A stretch of DNA of 64,000 bases, taken from positions 248,001 through 312,000 of the forward strand of contig NZ_JAIUGV010000001.1 of assembly GCF_020164745.1 (NCBI RefSeq). Reading direction: 5' to 3'. Made by a program: the position numbers and the translations under genes. The stretch comes from Mesorhizobium sp. ES1-4 (GTDB lineage: Bacteria > Pseudomonadota > Alphaproteobacteria > Rhizobiales > Rhizobiaceae). Position 1 is the first letter of the stretch. Each line of letters begins with the position of its first letter. Shown here in pieces: positions 26,129 through 32,653 of this stretch. Under the pieces are notes generated by a model. It saw only the letters and a list, made by a program, of their open reading frames with translations, made no database searches and had not been told where the DNA came from.

Positions 26129-26337
26129 TCTCCGTTAAGGGTTACGCCGTCACCCTGATAGGTGACGCGCTGTCCGTTGAAGAGCCAAAGGTCCGGCGAG
26201 TAGGTCACGTCGTCAGCCTCGAAGGTGACGGCCATGCCGTTGAAGGTGACGCTATCTGCGCCTCCACCACCACCGCCCACCCCAGACATCTGGGCGCGGC
26301 GCTGGGCAAGCCCGACCGAGATCCCCAGCAAGCTCAT
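26125..26337 (-). CDS. Small glycine-rich phage protein
   Basis: A 70-residue protein starting MSLLGISVGLAQRRAQ, then a run of six glycines and a beta-rich tail (VTFNGMAVTFEADDVTY). It overlaps the DUF3486 stop and the next start by four bases each (ATGA), which supports it as a real translated gene. Function unknown. Confidence 0.6.
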   Translation of the reverse strand: MSLLGISVGLAQRRAQMSGVGGGGGGADSVTFNGMAVTFEADDVTYSPDLWLFNGQRVTYQGDGVTLNGE

Positions 26338-26924
26338 GCCTTCACCCCGAGGATCTGAGCCTTGATCGCCTCGGCGGTGTCGGCCGACATGCCCTTGGCC
26401 TTGGCGACGGTGTCGACGGCCTTCTCGACATCGGCCTTGAATTCCTTCGCCACCTTGGTGCGGCGATCGCTGGAGACGCTCTGCGCCTGGGCCGCCATCT
26501 TGAGCGCGGTGGCGAGCTGCATGGCGCCGATCGGCGCCAGCCCGCTCTCGCCGGCATCGGTCAGCAACTCGAAGACCAGCGTCTTGATCGCCTCGGCCGC
26601 AATCAGCGTGAGGTCGTCGGAGCTTTGCGCGTCGAAGCGTTTCGAGATGGTGGCGGCGATCTCGCGGGTGTCTTCCAGCCTCCTGGTCATCATCGCCAGC
26701 TTGATCGAGTAGCGGTTGAACGCCGAAAACGACGGGATGGCGAATTCCAGCTCGCCCTTGTGCTCGGCCTGCAGCGCCTGCATTTTCAGGAAGAACTCCT
26801 GGTAGATCTCGGTTTGCGTGCGCTCGCGGTCCTGCAGGGCGGTGGCCGCCCAGGTGATGATCGGGCCGCACTCGTCCGGCAGGCGCTCGATCGCCGACAG
26901 CTGCCCCCGGCCTTTGCGTGCCAT
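26334..26924 (-). CDS. DUF3486 family protein (Mu gp27-like, putative small terminase)
   Basis: A 196-residue protein. The family core is visible: RKGRGQLSAIERLPDE at the start, then PSFSAFNRYSIKLAMMTRRLEDTREIAATI and AAEAIKTLVFELLTDAG. In Mu the homologue gp27 sits directly before the large terminase gp28, but here the next genes are small structural ones. The gene starts one base after the truncated gp26-like frame, as in intact phages. Confidence 0.8.
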   Translation of the reverse strand: MARKGRGQLSAIERLPDECGPIITWAATALQDRERTQTEIYQEFFLKMQALQAEHKGELEFAIPSFSAFNRYSIKLAMMTRRLEDTREIAATISKRFDAQSSDDLTLIAAEAIKTLVFELLTDAGESGLAPIGAMQLATALKMAAQAQSVSSDRRTKVAKEFKADVEKAVDTVAKAKGMSADTAEAIKAQILGVKA

Positions 26925-26925
26925 G

Positions 26926-27150
26926 TCAGGCCTCCGGCGAAGGGCGCGCCACGCCTTCGATGATGGCGCGGCGCTCGACATGGTCGACGCCGCTACGGGT
27001 GATGGCCGCCACCATGATGGTGCCGACCTCGGTGATCCTGACCGCGCCCAGCTCGGCCAGCTTGCGCAGCTGGGTGCGGACCCACTCGCGCGAGCGGTTG
27101 TGGCCGAACGCGTCCAGCGTCTTGGTCAGCAGCGCTTCGTTTATGCTCCT
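26926..27150 (-). pseudogene. C-terminal remnant of a Mu gp26-like (VpaChn25_0724 family) protein
   Basis: This frame is bounded upstream by stops, has no ATG, GTG or TTG at its 5' end, and encodes about 74 residues. They include LTKTLDAFGHNRSREWVRTQ, ELGAVRITEVGTIMVAAI and a RPSP end, which match the C-terminal two thirds of the family normally found just before DUF3486. The usual first 25-30 residues (RL.ILR.LAEA type) are absent. The break coincides with the point where the Rz1 reading frame loses sense, so a deletion junction near 27146 is inferred. Confidence 0.65.
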
Positions 27151-27253
27151 TCACTGTCACCACCTTAACGAGCACCTGCGGCTTTGGGCTTGACATACAG
27201 CCGCCGCAGGTCAGGAGGGACAGGCTGAGCAAGGAAGTTGCGAACGTCCGCAT
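27146..27253 (-). pseudogene. Rz1-like outer-membrane spanin lipoprotein, 3' end lost
   Basis: In the +1 frame inside the Rz gene, MRTFATSLLSLSLLTCGGC has a lipoprotein-like signal with an imperfect lipobox. It is followed by SSPKPQVLVKVVTV, a proline-containing start typical of Rz1. After about 36 residues the frame enters DNA that is coding for the gp26 remnant in another frame and continues as an arginine-rich shadow to 26993. The overlapping arrangement is the classic embedded spanin pair. It may still make a secreted peptide. Confidence 0.5.
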
Positions 27254-27557
27254 TGGCTTCTTTCAGGGCGGCGACCGCCGCGTTGTTGTCGATGAGGGCC
27301 TGGTTCGAGGCGGCGACCTGCACGGCAAGCTCGGCGGTCAATTGGGCGTCGTGCTCGGCCTGGGCTTTCATCCGGCCGATCGTCGCCTGGTTGGCGTCGT
27401 TGACGGCCGAGGCCGTGGCGAGGTCGGCCCTGGCCTGCTTCGTCTCGGCTTCTGCCGCAATGGCGTTGCCCCGGTAGATGGCGGCCGTGGCGACAAGCCC
27501 GGCGATGATGATCGCCACGATCGCGCCGATGGCGAGCTGCAGGGTGTTCATCCTCAC
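27165..27557 (-). CDS. Rz-like inner-membrane spanin
   Basis: A 130-residue protein with an N-terminal signal anchor (LAIGAIVAIIIAGLVATAAIY) and a long periplasmic coiled coil (EAETKQARADLATASAVNDA, EHDAQLTAELAVQVAASNQ), the shape of Rz proteins that fuse inner and outer membranes at lysis. The GTG at 27557 overlaps the stop of the small membrane protein gene; an ATG at 27551 is the alternative. An Rz1-type frame is embedded in its 3' half. Confidence 0.7.
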   Translation of the reverse strand: MRMNTLQLAIGAIVAIIIAGLVATAAIYRGNAIAAEAETKQARADLATASAVNDANQATIGRMKAQAEHDAQLTAELAVQVAASNQALIDNNAAVAALKEANADVRNFLAQPVPPDLRRLYVKPKAAGAR

Positions 27558-27658
27558 CCCCGCGCCAGGCTGAAGGCCAGCAGGCCGATCAGCGCGCCGC
27601 CGCAGGCAGCCAGGCCGTAGGGCCGGAAAGCGTCCCAGTGGGCCAGCAGCGCGCTCAT
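27554..27658 (-). CDS. 34-residue single-span membrane protein in the lysis cassette
   Basis: ATG at 27658 overlaps the stop of the endolysin gene by one base (TGATG), and its stop overlaps the Rz GTG start. The product is MSALLAHWDAFRPYG followed by LAACGGALIGLLAFSLARG, one membrane helix. The coupling on both sides makes it a likely real gene, perhaps a holin regulator or accessory holin. Confidence 0.55.
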   Translation of the reverse strand: MSALLAHWDAFRPYGLAACGGALIGLLAFSLARG

Positions 27659-28464
27659 CAGTGCAAATCCTGCATGCACAGCGCCTTTTCGCGCTGGCGC
27701 CGCTCGAACAGGCCGCGCAGCCTGCGGTGGCCGGCCTTGTCGAACCAGGTCAGCGCCTGGCAGCCGCCGGCGATATCACCGGCGTTGAGGCGGCGGGTTG
27801 CCGTGCTCTTCCCCGCGCCGGCAGGGCCGACATTAAAGGCTAACGAGGTGTAGGCCGCGTCGCGCGTCGGCGGCAGTCGAACTGCAATCGTTGCAGGGGT
27901 GAAATACCGGTGCAAGCCGTTCCGATGCTCTGCCACCTCTATCTTGAACAGGGCAAGGCATTCGGCGTCCGTCTTATACATGCCGAGCTTCACGCCCCGC
28001 GTTGAGCCAATGCAGATCGTTGGCACGCCGACAGCATCAAGGTATGCCCAGTTCCGCATGCCCTCTTCCTTGGCGATGAAGGGAACCGCGATCTGCAGCG
28101 TCTCGGCCTCGGTTGCCGCCGGCCCCGCCGGCACGGCAGCATGAGACGGGGCGGCGAGCATGACCGCCAGGACGAAGGCGATGGCGGCGACGGCGACGAT
28201 GCGCAGCCATTCCTTCCACAGCGAGACGCCCTGCTGGAAGACGCGGCCGCCAAGGCCGAACAGCAGCAGCAGCACGGCAAGCCACCAGGCGATGTTCGGG
28301 TCGTAGTCCTGGTCGGTCAGCCGGTACCAGGCCTCCGGCAGGATGAGCAAAGCGAGCCCCGCCACCTGCATCCAGAAGCTGAGGGACAGCGCGATCACCC
28401 GGCGCGCGTCAGGAACGAGGCTGGGCGTCGCACGATCCAGGATGTTGCGGAAGAAGCGCAGCAT
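27658..28464 (-). CDS. Holin-endolysin fusion: three N-terminal membrane helices plus GH24 lysozyme
   Basis: A 268-residue protein. Helices lie at about 24-44 (ALSLSFWMQVAGLALLILPE), 58-76 (IAWWLAVLLLLFGLGGR) and 87-107 (LRIVAVAAIAFVLAVMLAA). The C-terminal half has the T4-lysozyme-type catalytic spacing E-8-D-5-T, seen in KEEGMRNWAYLDAVGVPT, and the conserved FNVGPAGAGKST. GH24 enzymes cleave peptidoglycan. The three helices resemble a class I holin joined to the enzyme, or the last one may be a signal-arrest-release helix. Confidence 0.78.
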   Translation of the reverse strand: MLRFFRNILDRATPSLVPDARRVIALSLSFWMQVAGLALLILPEAWYRLTDQDYDPNIAWWLAVLLLLFGLGGRVFQQGVSLWKEWLRIVAVAAIAFVLAVMLAAPSHAAVPAGPAATEAETLQIAVPFIAKEEGMRNWAYLDAVGVPTICIGSTRGVKLGMYKTDAECLALFKIEVAEHRNGLHRYFTPATIAVRLPPTRDAAYTSLAFNVGPAGAGKSTATRRLNAGDIAGGCQALTWFDKAGHRRLRGLFERRQREKALCMQDLH

Positions 28465-28487
28465 GAGGTGATCCCGCCTGTGAAAAT

Positions 28488-28510
28488 CGGCCGGAGGAAA
28501 TCTCCGGCCG
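28488..28510 (-). terminator. Hairpin between transposase remnant and lysis genes
   Basis: CGGCCGGAG at 28488-28496 and CTCCGGCCG at 28502-28510 form a perfect 9-bp stem with a 5-base loop; on the minus strand it is followed by ATTTT. It would separate early from lysis transcription. Confidence 0.6.
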
Positions 28511-28547
28511 GCCAGGCATGATCATCGCATCGGGGGGCCGGGATGGC

Positions 28548-28567
28548 ATGGCGACCATGGTCGCCAT
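28548..28567. promoter_or_regulatory. Perfect 20-bp palindrome upstream of the lysis cassette
   Basis: ATGGCGACCA followed by its exact complement TGGTCGCCAT. It lies in the 123-base gap between the transposase stop and the endolysin gene, where Mu places activator-dependent promoters. It could be an activator or operator site; no activator gene is present. Confidence 0.4.
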
Positions 28568-28587
28568 TGGCGTCGCCATCGGGCACT

Positions 28588-29461
28588 TCAGCCGAAGAGC
28601 TTCAGCTGTCGCGGGTCGCCGCTGCCCTTGACGGGGACGTTGGCCATCCGTTGGAAGAGGCGGTTGACGGCACTTTCCGACAATCCGAGCTTGCGCGCAA
28701 TATCCGCGTTCGACATGCCCGAGGACCGATAGTGGCGGGCGCGCAGCTCGCGCACCAGCGGCACGCTGATGTAGTCGGGGCCGAAGCGGCGCGACAGCTT
28801 CTCGGCGGCTTCGAAGCCCAGCTCGTCGGCGAGCTTGCCCGACAGTTCCGGGCACACGACCTCTTCCAGGAACTCCGCCCCGTCATGGGCGAAGGCGTAG
28901 GCGCGGCCGGCGTCGTTCGGATCCATGCGCACGAAGACGGCGGTGCCGACCATGATGGTCGCCGCCAGGTAGTGGTAGCCGTCGACGCGGATGCCGAGCT
29001 TGGTGACGGTGCGCTGGCCGTCCTGGCCGGCGACCGGCATCAGCAACAGGTCGAGGGCGCGTGCGTCGACCTTGCGCACCGGCCTGTCCGACGCCAGCGC
29101 GGCGTTGAACGGCGTGACGCCCTGCAGGCCCTCATGCGGCTTGTGCTGGTAGATCGTGGCGGCCCAGTCGTCGATCCGCTTCTGCAGGTCGAGCCCGGTC
29201 AGCGACACGCCGAACGTTTCGGCCTCGCTCTCGCCCAGCCGCTGGGCGAACGACTTGCGGTCCTCGATCGCCTTGCGGTCGGCGACCGAATGGCCGACGA
29301 AGCCCGGCAGCAGCGGCCCGAGATCGTGCTGGAAGGTCTTGATGACGCGCTCGACATGGCCCTTCTGCTGCGGCGAATAGGGTGATGTCATGGTCAAGCA
29401 GCTGCAGCCGCTCGCCGATCCGGTCCGAAACCGGAAGGTATTTCGAGCCTGCCTGGGTCAT
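28588..29461 (-). pseudogene. Mu-type transposase (MuA-like), large internal deletion with frameshift
   Basis: The gene starts at ATG 29461, overlapping the Cro-like stop (ATGA), and reads MTQAGSKYLPVSDRIGERLQ. After about 22 residues the sense frame shifts to SPYSPQQKGHVERVIKTFQ, the region around the third catalytic acid of the DDE core. It continues 266 residues to the stop through the Mu beta-barrel domain and a C-terminal helix-turn-helix (MSNADIARKLGLSESAVNRL). The end-binding domain and the first two catalytic aspartates, about 370 residues in MuA, are missing, so it cannot be active. Confidence 0.85.
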
Positions 29462-29679
29462 GCGGCCTGCTCGGGTACCTCGAAGAACCAGCGGTCATCC
29501 CAAGGGAGATCGCGGCGGAGGGCTTCGGCGCGAATGCGCTCCATCTCTCTTAGGCTTGGCCGCCTGACGCCGCGCTCCCAGCGCGACACCTGGCTTTGGT
29601 TCACGCCGGCGATGGCAGCCATCTCGGTCTGAGTGGCGTGGAAGATGGACAGCCGAAGCTGCAAAAATGGTGTGGTCAT
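29458..29679 (-). CDS. XRE-family regulator, Cro/Ner-like, first gene of the early operon
   Basis: A 73-residue protein starting MTTPFLQLRLSIFHATQ. The helix-turn-helix is TQTEMAAIAGVNQSQVSRWERG. Its stop overlaps the transposase start by four bases, the position of ner or cro in transposable phages. It is divergent from a second XRE gene across a 90-base operator region. A start at 29691 would add four residues. Confidence 0.78.
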   Translation of the reverse strand: MTTPFLQLRLSIFHATQTEMAAIAGVNQSQVSRWERGVRRPSLREMERIRAEALRRDLPWDDRWFFEVPEQAA

Positions 29680-29769
29680 GCCACAGAGCATACCAATGGT
29701 ATGTCGAAACGCAAGCGGTTTATGCCATTGGAATTATGCCTCCGTCATGTCGTATGGCATAATCTGGCC
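29680..29769. promoter_or_regulatory. Divergent operator/promoter region of the lysogeny switch
   Basis: The dyad CATACC-AAT-GGTATG lies at 29689-29703. Related half-sites follow: TATGCCA at 29721, TATGCC again at 29735, and the inverted form ATGGCATAA at 29753-29761. This gives at least four copies of a (T)ATGCCA-like half-site between the two divergent XRE genes. Confidence 0.65.
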
Positions 29770-30129
29770 ATGACGATGCAGTCGAGCGCGCTCCTTAAGC
29801 AGTTGGTGGACCATGGCTTTACGCAGGCCGAGCTGGCCGAGCGGCTGGCCACCACACAGCCGTCGATATCACGGTGGATGGAAGGAAGCCGCCAGCCGAG
29901 CGGTCCTGCCAAGCGGCTTATCGCCGAGTTGGCTGCCGAATCAGGAATTGGCGCGACGCCCACAATGGGTAGTAGTGCCGCGCCCCAGCACGGGGCAAAG
30001 CCTCACGGCGCCGATCTCAATGCGGATCTCTACCAGGTCTTTGCCGATGTGCTGAAGGCGGATGAGCCGGTAAAGCGCAGGGCTCTATTCGCCCTGCGCG
30101 ATGCGCTCAGAGGCCAGGCGCGATCATAA
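29770..30129 (+). CDS. XRE-family regulator, candidate phage repressor
   Basis: A 119-residue protein, MTMQSSALLKQLVDHGFTQA, with the helix-turn-helix TQAELAERLATTQPSISRWMEG and a C-terminal helical segment LYQVFADVLKADEPVKRRAL. It is transcribed towards the phage left end, as the Mu repressor is. The open frame extends upstream to 29596, but the ATG at 29770 is used because the upstream part covers the operators and the opposite regulator. Its 3' end overlaps the convergent gene by 23 bases. Confidence 0.75.
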   Translation: MTMQSSALLKQLVDHGFTQAELAERLATTQPSISRWMEGSRQPSGPAKRLIAELAAESGIGATPTMGSSAAPQHGAKPHGADLNADLYQVFADVLKADEPVKRRALFALRDALRGQARS

Positions 30130-30388
30130 CGATTTGGACATCGTGATCCACGGCCGTGTGCCAGGCACCGCCGTGCATTTCCTGCATGAGTGCCGCCAGC
30201 TCGGTCGCCAGGGCGGAGATCCTCTCCGGTAGGCTGCTCTGCAGCGGCCTGGTCGTCGCCCCATTCGTGCCGATCGCTGCTGCCGCGACCATGCCGGCAA
30301 GCAAGGCGCGCCGGTTGACTGCGGGTTGATCGTCTTCATGGTCCGCGCTGCTGCGCGAGACCCGTAGTTCTGCTGCCGCCACCGCCAT
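30107..30388 (-). CDS. Hypothetical protein with twin-arginine-like signal
   Basis: A 93-residue protein. After a hydrophilic N terminus the segment NRRALLAGMVAAAAIGTNGA looks like a Tat-type or ordinary signal sequence, followed by a helix (LPERISALATELAALMQEMHGG). AGGGGG upstream gives good initiation. It is convergent with the repressor gene. Function unknown; probably an accessory gene expressed in the lysogen. Confidence 0.55.
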   Translation of the reverse strand: MAVAAAELRVSRSSADHEDDQPAVNRRALLAGMVAAAAIGTNGATTRPLQSSLPERISALATELAALMQEMHGGAWHTAVDHDVQIVMIAPGL

Positions 30389-30592
30389 GAATCCCCCTGT
30401 AAACCCGTTTTTATTATTGTTTTAATTGGTTGTTCCACCCCCCAGCACCTATGAACATTTCTGGGGTTGCCAGGATTGTCCAATCACGTCTTTCCTGCGG
30501 CCGAAAAGACTGTGGAAATCCGCACCTGAGCGGCATTTGCCGCTGATGTGCGGCCATTTTCGACGCCGGGTTTTTCGGCCATAAGCAGGCGC

Positions 30593-30811
30593 ATGGCTCC
30601 GATCGACCTCAAGGATGTGCGTGTGCGCTTGCCGGCCCAGCTGCGCAAGCTCGTCAAGCTCGCCGCCGCCGAGAGCGGGCGCTCGATGAACGCCGAGATC
30701 CTCGCCAGGCTGGAGCGCTCGTTCGGCGATGGCGACGAAGACCGCCGACGCGCCGTCCGGCTGCTCACCGAGGCGCTCACCATTGTCGACAAGGGCGGCG
30801 GCAGCCGGTAG
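30593..30811 (+). CDS. Arc-type ribbon-helix-helix DNA-binding protein
   Basis: A 72-residue protein: DLKDVRVRLPAQLRKLVKLA, then AAESGRSMNAEILARLERSF is the strand-helix-helix of the Arc/MetJ family. The C-terminal helix is Arg-rich. An earlier in-frame ATG at 30548 is possible. It lies in the accessory region of the prophage left arm and may regulate the neighbouring lipoprotein gene. Confidence 0.75.
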   Translation: MAPIDLKDVRVRLPAQLRKLVKLAAAESGRSMNAEILARLERSFGDGDEDRRRAVRLLTEALTIVDKGGGSR

Positions 30812-30841
30812 ATTCCCAAAATAGTTAGGAGGGGGAAACCT

Positions 30842-31288
30842 ATGGGACGCTATCGGGGCTCGTTGCTTGGCTGGGCTGCATTCTTCCTCGCTGGCTGTGT
30901 GGCACCATCGCAGACGCCGGCCGGGTATAGTGGGTTCCAGCCGCCGGCGCCTCCGGCGGCTGCGCCAAACACATACCGGCCCTATAACTTGCTGGCGGGC
31001 GATATCGAGGTGGTAAAGCGGTTCACCGCCGAGTCACTCAAGGATCCGTACAGCGCGATGTTCGGCCCGATCGTCTCGTCGATGTCGGACAAGGGGGTGG
31101 TCGGCGTCTGCGGTACGGTGAACGGGAAGAACAGTTATGGCGCCTACATCGGGCAGACGCCATTCGTTGGCGTCCTGGCCACGAACACCTCGGGCCAGCG
31201 TGTCTTTGCTGTGTCCGGCATGGGCGGCACAGCTGACCAGAATTGGGTTGTTCGCACGCTCTGTGAGCGCCAGGGCATGGCTGTTTGA
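30842..31288 (+). CDS. Putative lipoprotein in the prophage left arm
   Basis: A 148-residue protein with lipobox LAGC at about residue 19, a proline-rich linker (PPAPPAAAP), and a folded domain with KRFTAESLKDPYSAMFGPIV and VVGVCGTVNGKNSYGAYIG. The start follows AGGAGGGGG. Similar small lipoproteins occur in Rhizobiales. As the gene nearest the phage left end it may be a moron that alters the lysogen's envelope. The stop is immediately followed by a large inverted repeat. Confidence 0.72.
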   Translation: MGRYRGSLLGWAAFFLAGCVAPSQTPAGYSGFQPPAPPAAAPNTYRPYNLLAGDIEVVKRFTAESLKDPYSAMFGPIVSSMSDKGVVGVCGTVNGKNSYGAYIGQTPFVGVLATNTSGQRVFAVSGMGGTADQNWVVRTLCERQGMAV

Positions 31289-31289
31289 C

Positions 31290-31359
31290 GACTTCCGACC
31301 ACGATTTGCTAAGTGGTTGATTTTCCTACATTCGATGGTCGGAAGTCATTTCCGACCAT
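31290..31359. repeat. Inverted-repeat cluster of TTCCGACCA units
   Basis: GACTTCCGACCA at 31290-31301 and its exact complement at 31336-31347 form 12-bp arms with a 34-base spacer; a third copy TTCCGACCAT follows at 31350-31359. It may be a terminator-like structure of the lipoprotein gene or binding sites near the phage left end. Confidence 0.6.
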
Positions 31360-31412
31360 GCCGCGCCGCCGATTTTGCCGGAAATCCTTGTTTCCTGCGG
31401 CTTTGCGGCCCC

Positions 31413-31624
31413 TTTTTGGTGCCATCCGAAGTTGCGCGCGCGGCGCCGGCGGCCCGTTTTGGTGCCAAATGAAGTTGCGCGGCCGGTTTCTGGCTTTCTG
31501 GGCTTTCCGGCCCCGCCGTTTTCCGTCAAACCCGTTGTTTTCCGGGCTTCTGGCGGCCCTTCCCGGCGATTATCACCTTTTCCCGGCTGTCCCCGGCTGA
31601 TGCCATCCGATCTTGCGCGGTACA
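31413..31624 (+). promoter_or_regulatory. Phage left end: transposase-binding sites L1, L2 and L3
   Basis: Three same-direction copies point at the terminus. L3 at 31413-31439 contains GGTGCCATCCGAAGTTGCGC. L2 at 31457-31482 contains GGTGCCAAATGAAGTTGCGC. The terminal L1 at 31598-31620 contains GATGCCATCCGATCTTGCGC. L1 is separated by about 115 bases from the close L2-L3 pair, as in Mu attL. The end itself is TACA at 31621-31624. Confidence 0.82.
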
Positions 31625-31629
31625 CGAGG
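31625..31629. repeat. Target-site duplication, right copy (CGAGG)
   Basis: CGAGG directly follows the terminal CA of the prophage and equals the five bases before 13881. Host sequence resumes here; 31630-31790 holds no supported gene. Confidence 0.92.
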
Positions 31630-31790
31630 GCTTTTGCCGTTTTCGGCTGATGGCGCTGACGGGCGCGTTCTCTTCGCTCGAAAGCAGAAGCGTGGCGCTG
31701 GCGGTCGTTTGAGCCGCATGCTGGGCGGCTTCGCCGGCGACACGGGAACATTTCCAGCCCTGTGGTGTTTGCCTGCGAAGGAGAACTCTC

Positions 31791-32012
31791 GTGAATAGAA
31801 CGGACACCATTTGGGCGCTGACCATTATCGGGCCTGTCATCCTCGCAGCGGTAATCATCTATGCTCTGGCGAACCAGAGGAGGCTTTCGCGGCGGGCCAA
31901 GGCTCAACAGGACGAATCGGTAAACGACCTCTATGACGACCCCGAAGGGCACTCGTCACCGGCGGGCGAAGTCCGGGCGGCGGAGGCAAAAGTTCGTCCC
32001 CCTCAGAAATAG
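31791..32012 (+). CDS. Small single-span membrane protein
   Basis: A 73-residue protein starting at GTG 31791 after AAGGAG. One N-terminal membrane helix (IWALTIIGPVILAAVIIYAL) is followed by a charged cytosolic tail. No family is recognised. It is the first host gene beyond the prophage. Confidence 0.65.
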   Translation: MNRTDTIWALTIIGPVILAAVIIYALANQRRLSRRAKAQQDESVNDLYDDPEGHSSPAGEVRAAEAKVRPPQK

Positions 32013-32142
32013 GCGGCCTTCTCTTCCTTGCGATCGAGGCGCCTTATGCACGCGGCCCCCCACGAGAGGTTGAGGGCAATCGCTTCCATCGGAACAAACC
32101 GCTGCTGTCGGGCGTTTCTTCCCGTCAAATATGAGGGACCTC

Positions 32143-32400
32143 ATGTCCAGATTGCTTCTCGTTGCCGGCGTGGCGCTGCTTCTTGGTGCCGGTTCGGCCT
32201 TTGCCGCCGATGACAACCCGTTGCCGCCGCCCAATGCCAAGAAATTGTCTGAAATCCTCGCCAAGGTCGAACAGCGCAACGGCTTCCGCTATGTCAAGGA
32301 AGTCGATTGGGCAGATGGCGCCTACACCGTCACCTACTACACTTCTGACAAAGCGAAGGTCGAGATCAGCTACGACCCGGTAACGGCCGAGCCCAAATAG
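32143..32400 (+). CDS. PepSY-like secreted protein
   Basis: An 85-residue protein: signal peptide MSRLLLVAGVALLLGAGSAFA, then a PepSY-type fold (KLSEILAKVEQRNGFRYVKEVDW, DKAKVEISYDPVTAEPK). PepSY domains are thought to inhibit peptidases or sense the periplasm. An ATG at 32131 would add four residues; the one used follows GAGGGA. Confidence 0.7.
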   Translation: MSRLLLVAGVALLLGAGSAFAADDNPLPPPNAKKLSEILAKVEQRNGFRYVKEVDWADGAYTVTYYTSDKAKVEISYDPVTAEPK

Positions 32401-32653
32401 GCCGCAGGTAAGCCGTCGCGGACGACTCGTTTCCTCGCGCTTCCCGCGAAATCCGCCTCTTGCCTCGCCGCCTCGAAGGTCGGAGAACCCGTCGTCATGT
32501 GCCTGATCTCGATCCCCTGGGACTGCCCCAGGGACAGGCTCCTGGACCCTACCGGATTCGCAGCATATGTGCGGCGGCGCCTGAGCGGCGCAACTCCGAG
32601 ATGCCCATGTTCTTTGGCGCGGCCGCCGGCGCCCGCGGCCGAAGCATTGACCA

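Larger units (their letters stand above)
13881..31624 (-). mobile_element. Defective Mu-like transposable prophage (17.7 kb) with exact ends
   Basis: Both termini read inward as TGTA(G/C)CGCGCAA(A/G)ATC and form a 26-bp inverted repeat with 20 matches (13881-13906 against 31599-31624). A perfect CGAGG duplication flanks them. Inside lie a repressor/Cro-type switch, a Mu-type transposase remnant, lysis genes, a Mu gp27-like protein and a siphovirus-like tail operon. The phage left end, by gene order, is at 31624. MuB, large terminase, portal, protease/scaffold, major capsid and tail tube were not found. Mu-like phages are usually near 37 kb, so roughly half is missing. Confidence 0.92.

Noticed and set aside
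26993..27253. 86-residue version of the Rz1-like protein
   Set aside because: After about 36 residues the sequence becomes an Arg/His-rich shadow of the gp26-like frame, so only the first part is accepted as Rz1.
14333..31288. CRISPR array or restriction/defence system inside the prophage
   Set aside because: No regularly spaced repeats and no Cas, methyltransferase or toxin-antitoxin domains were found among the prophage genes.
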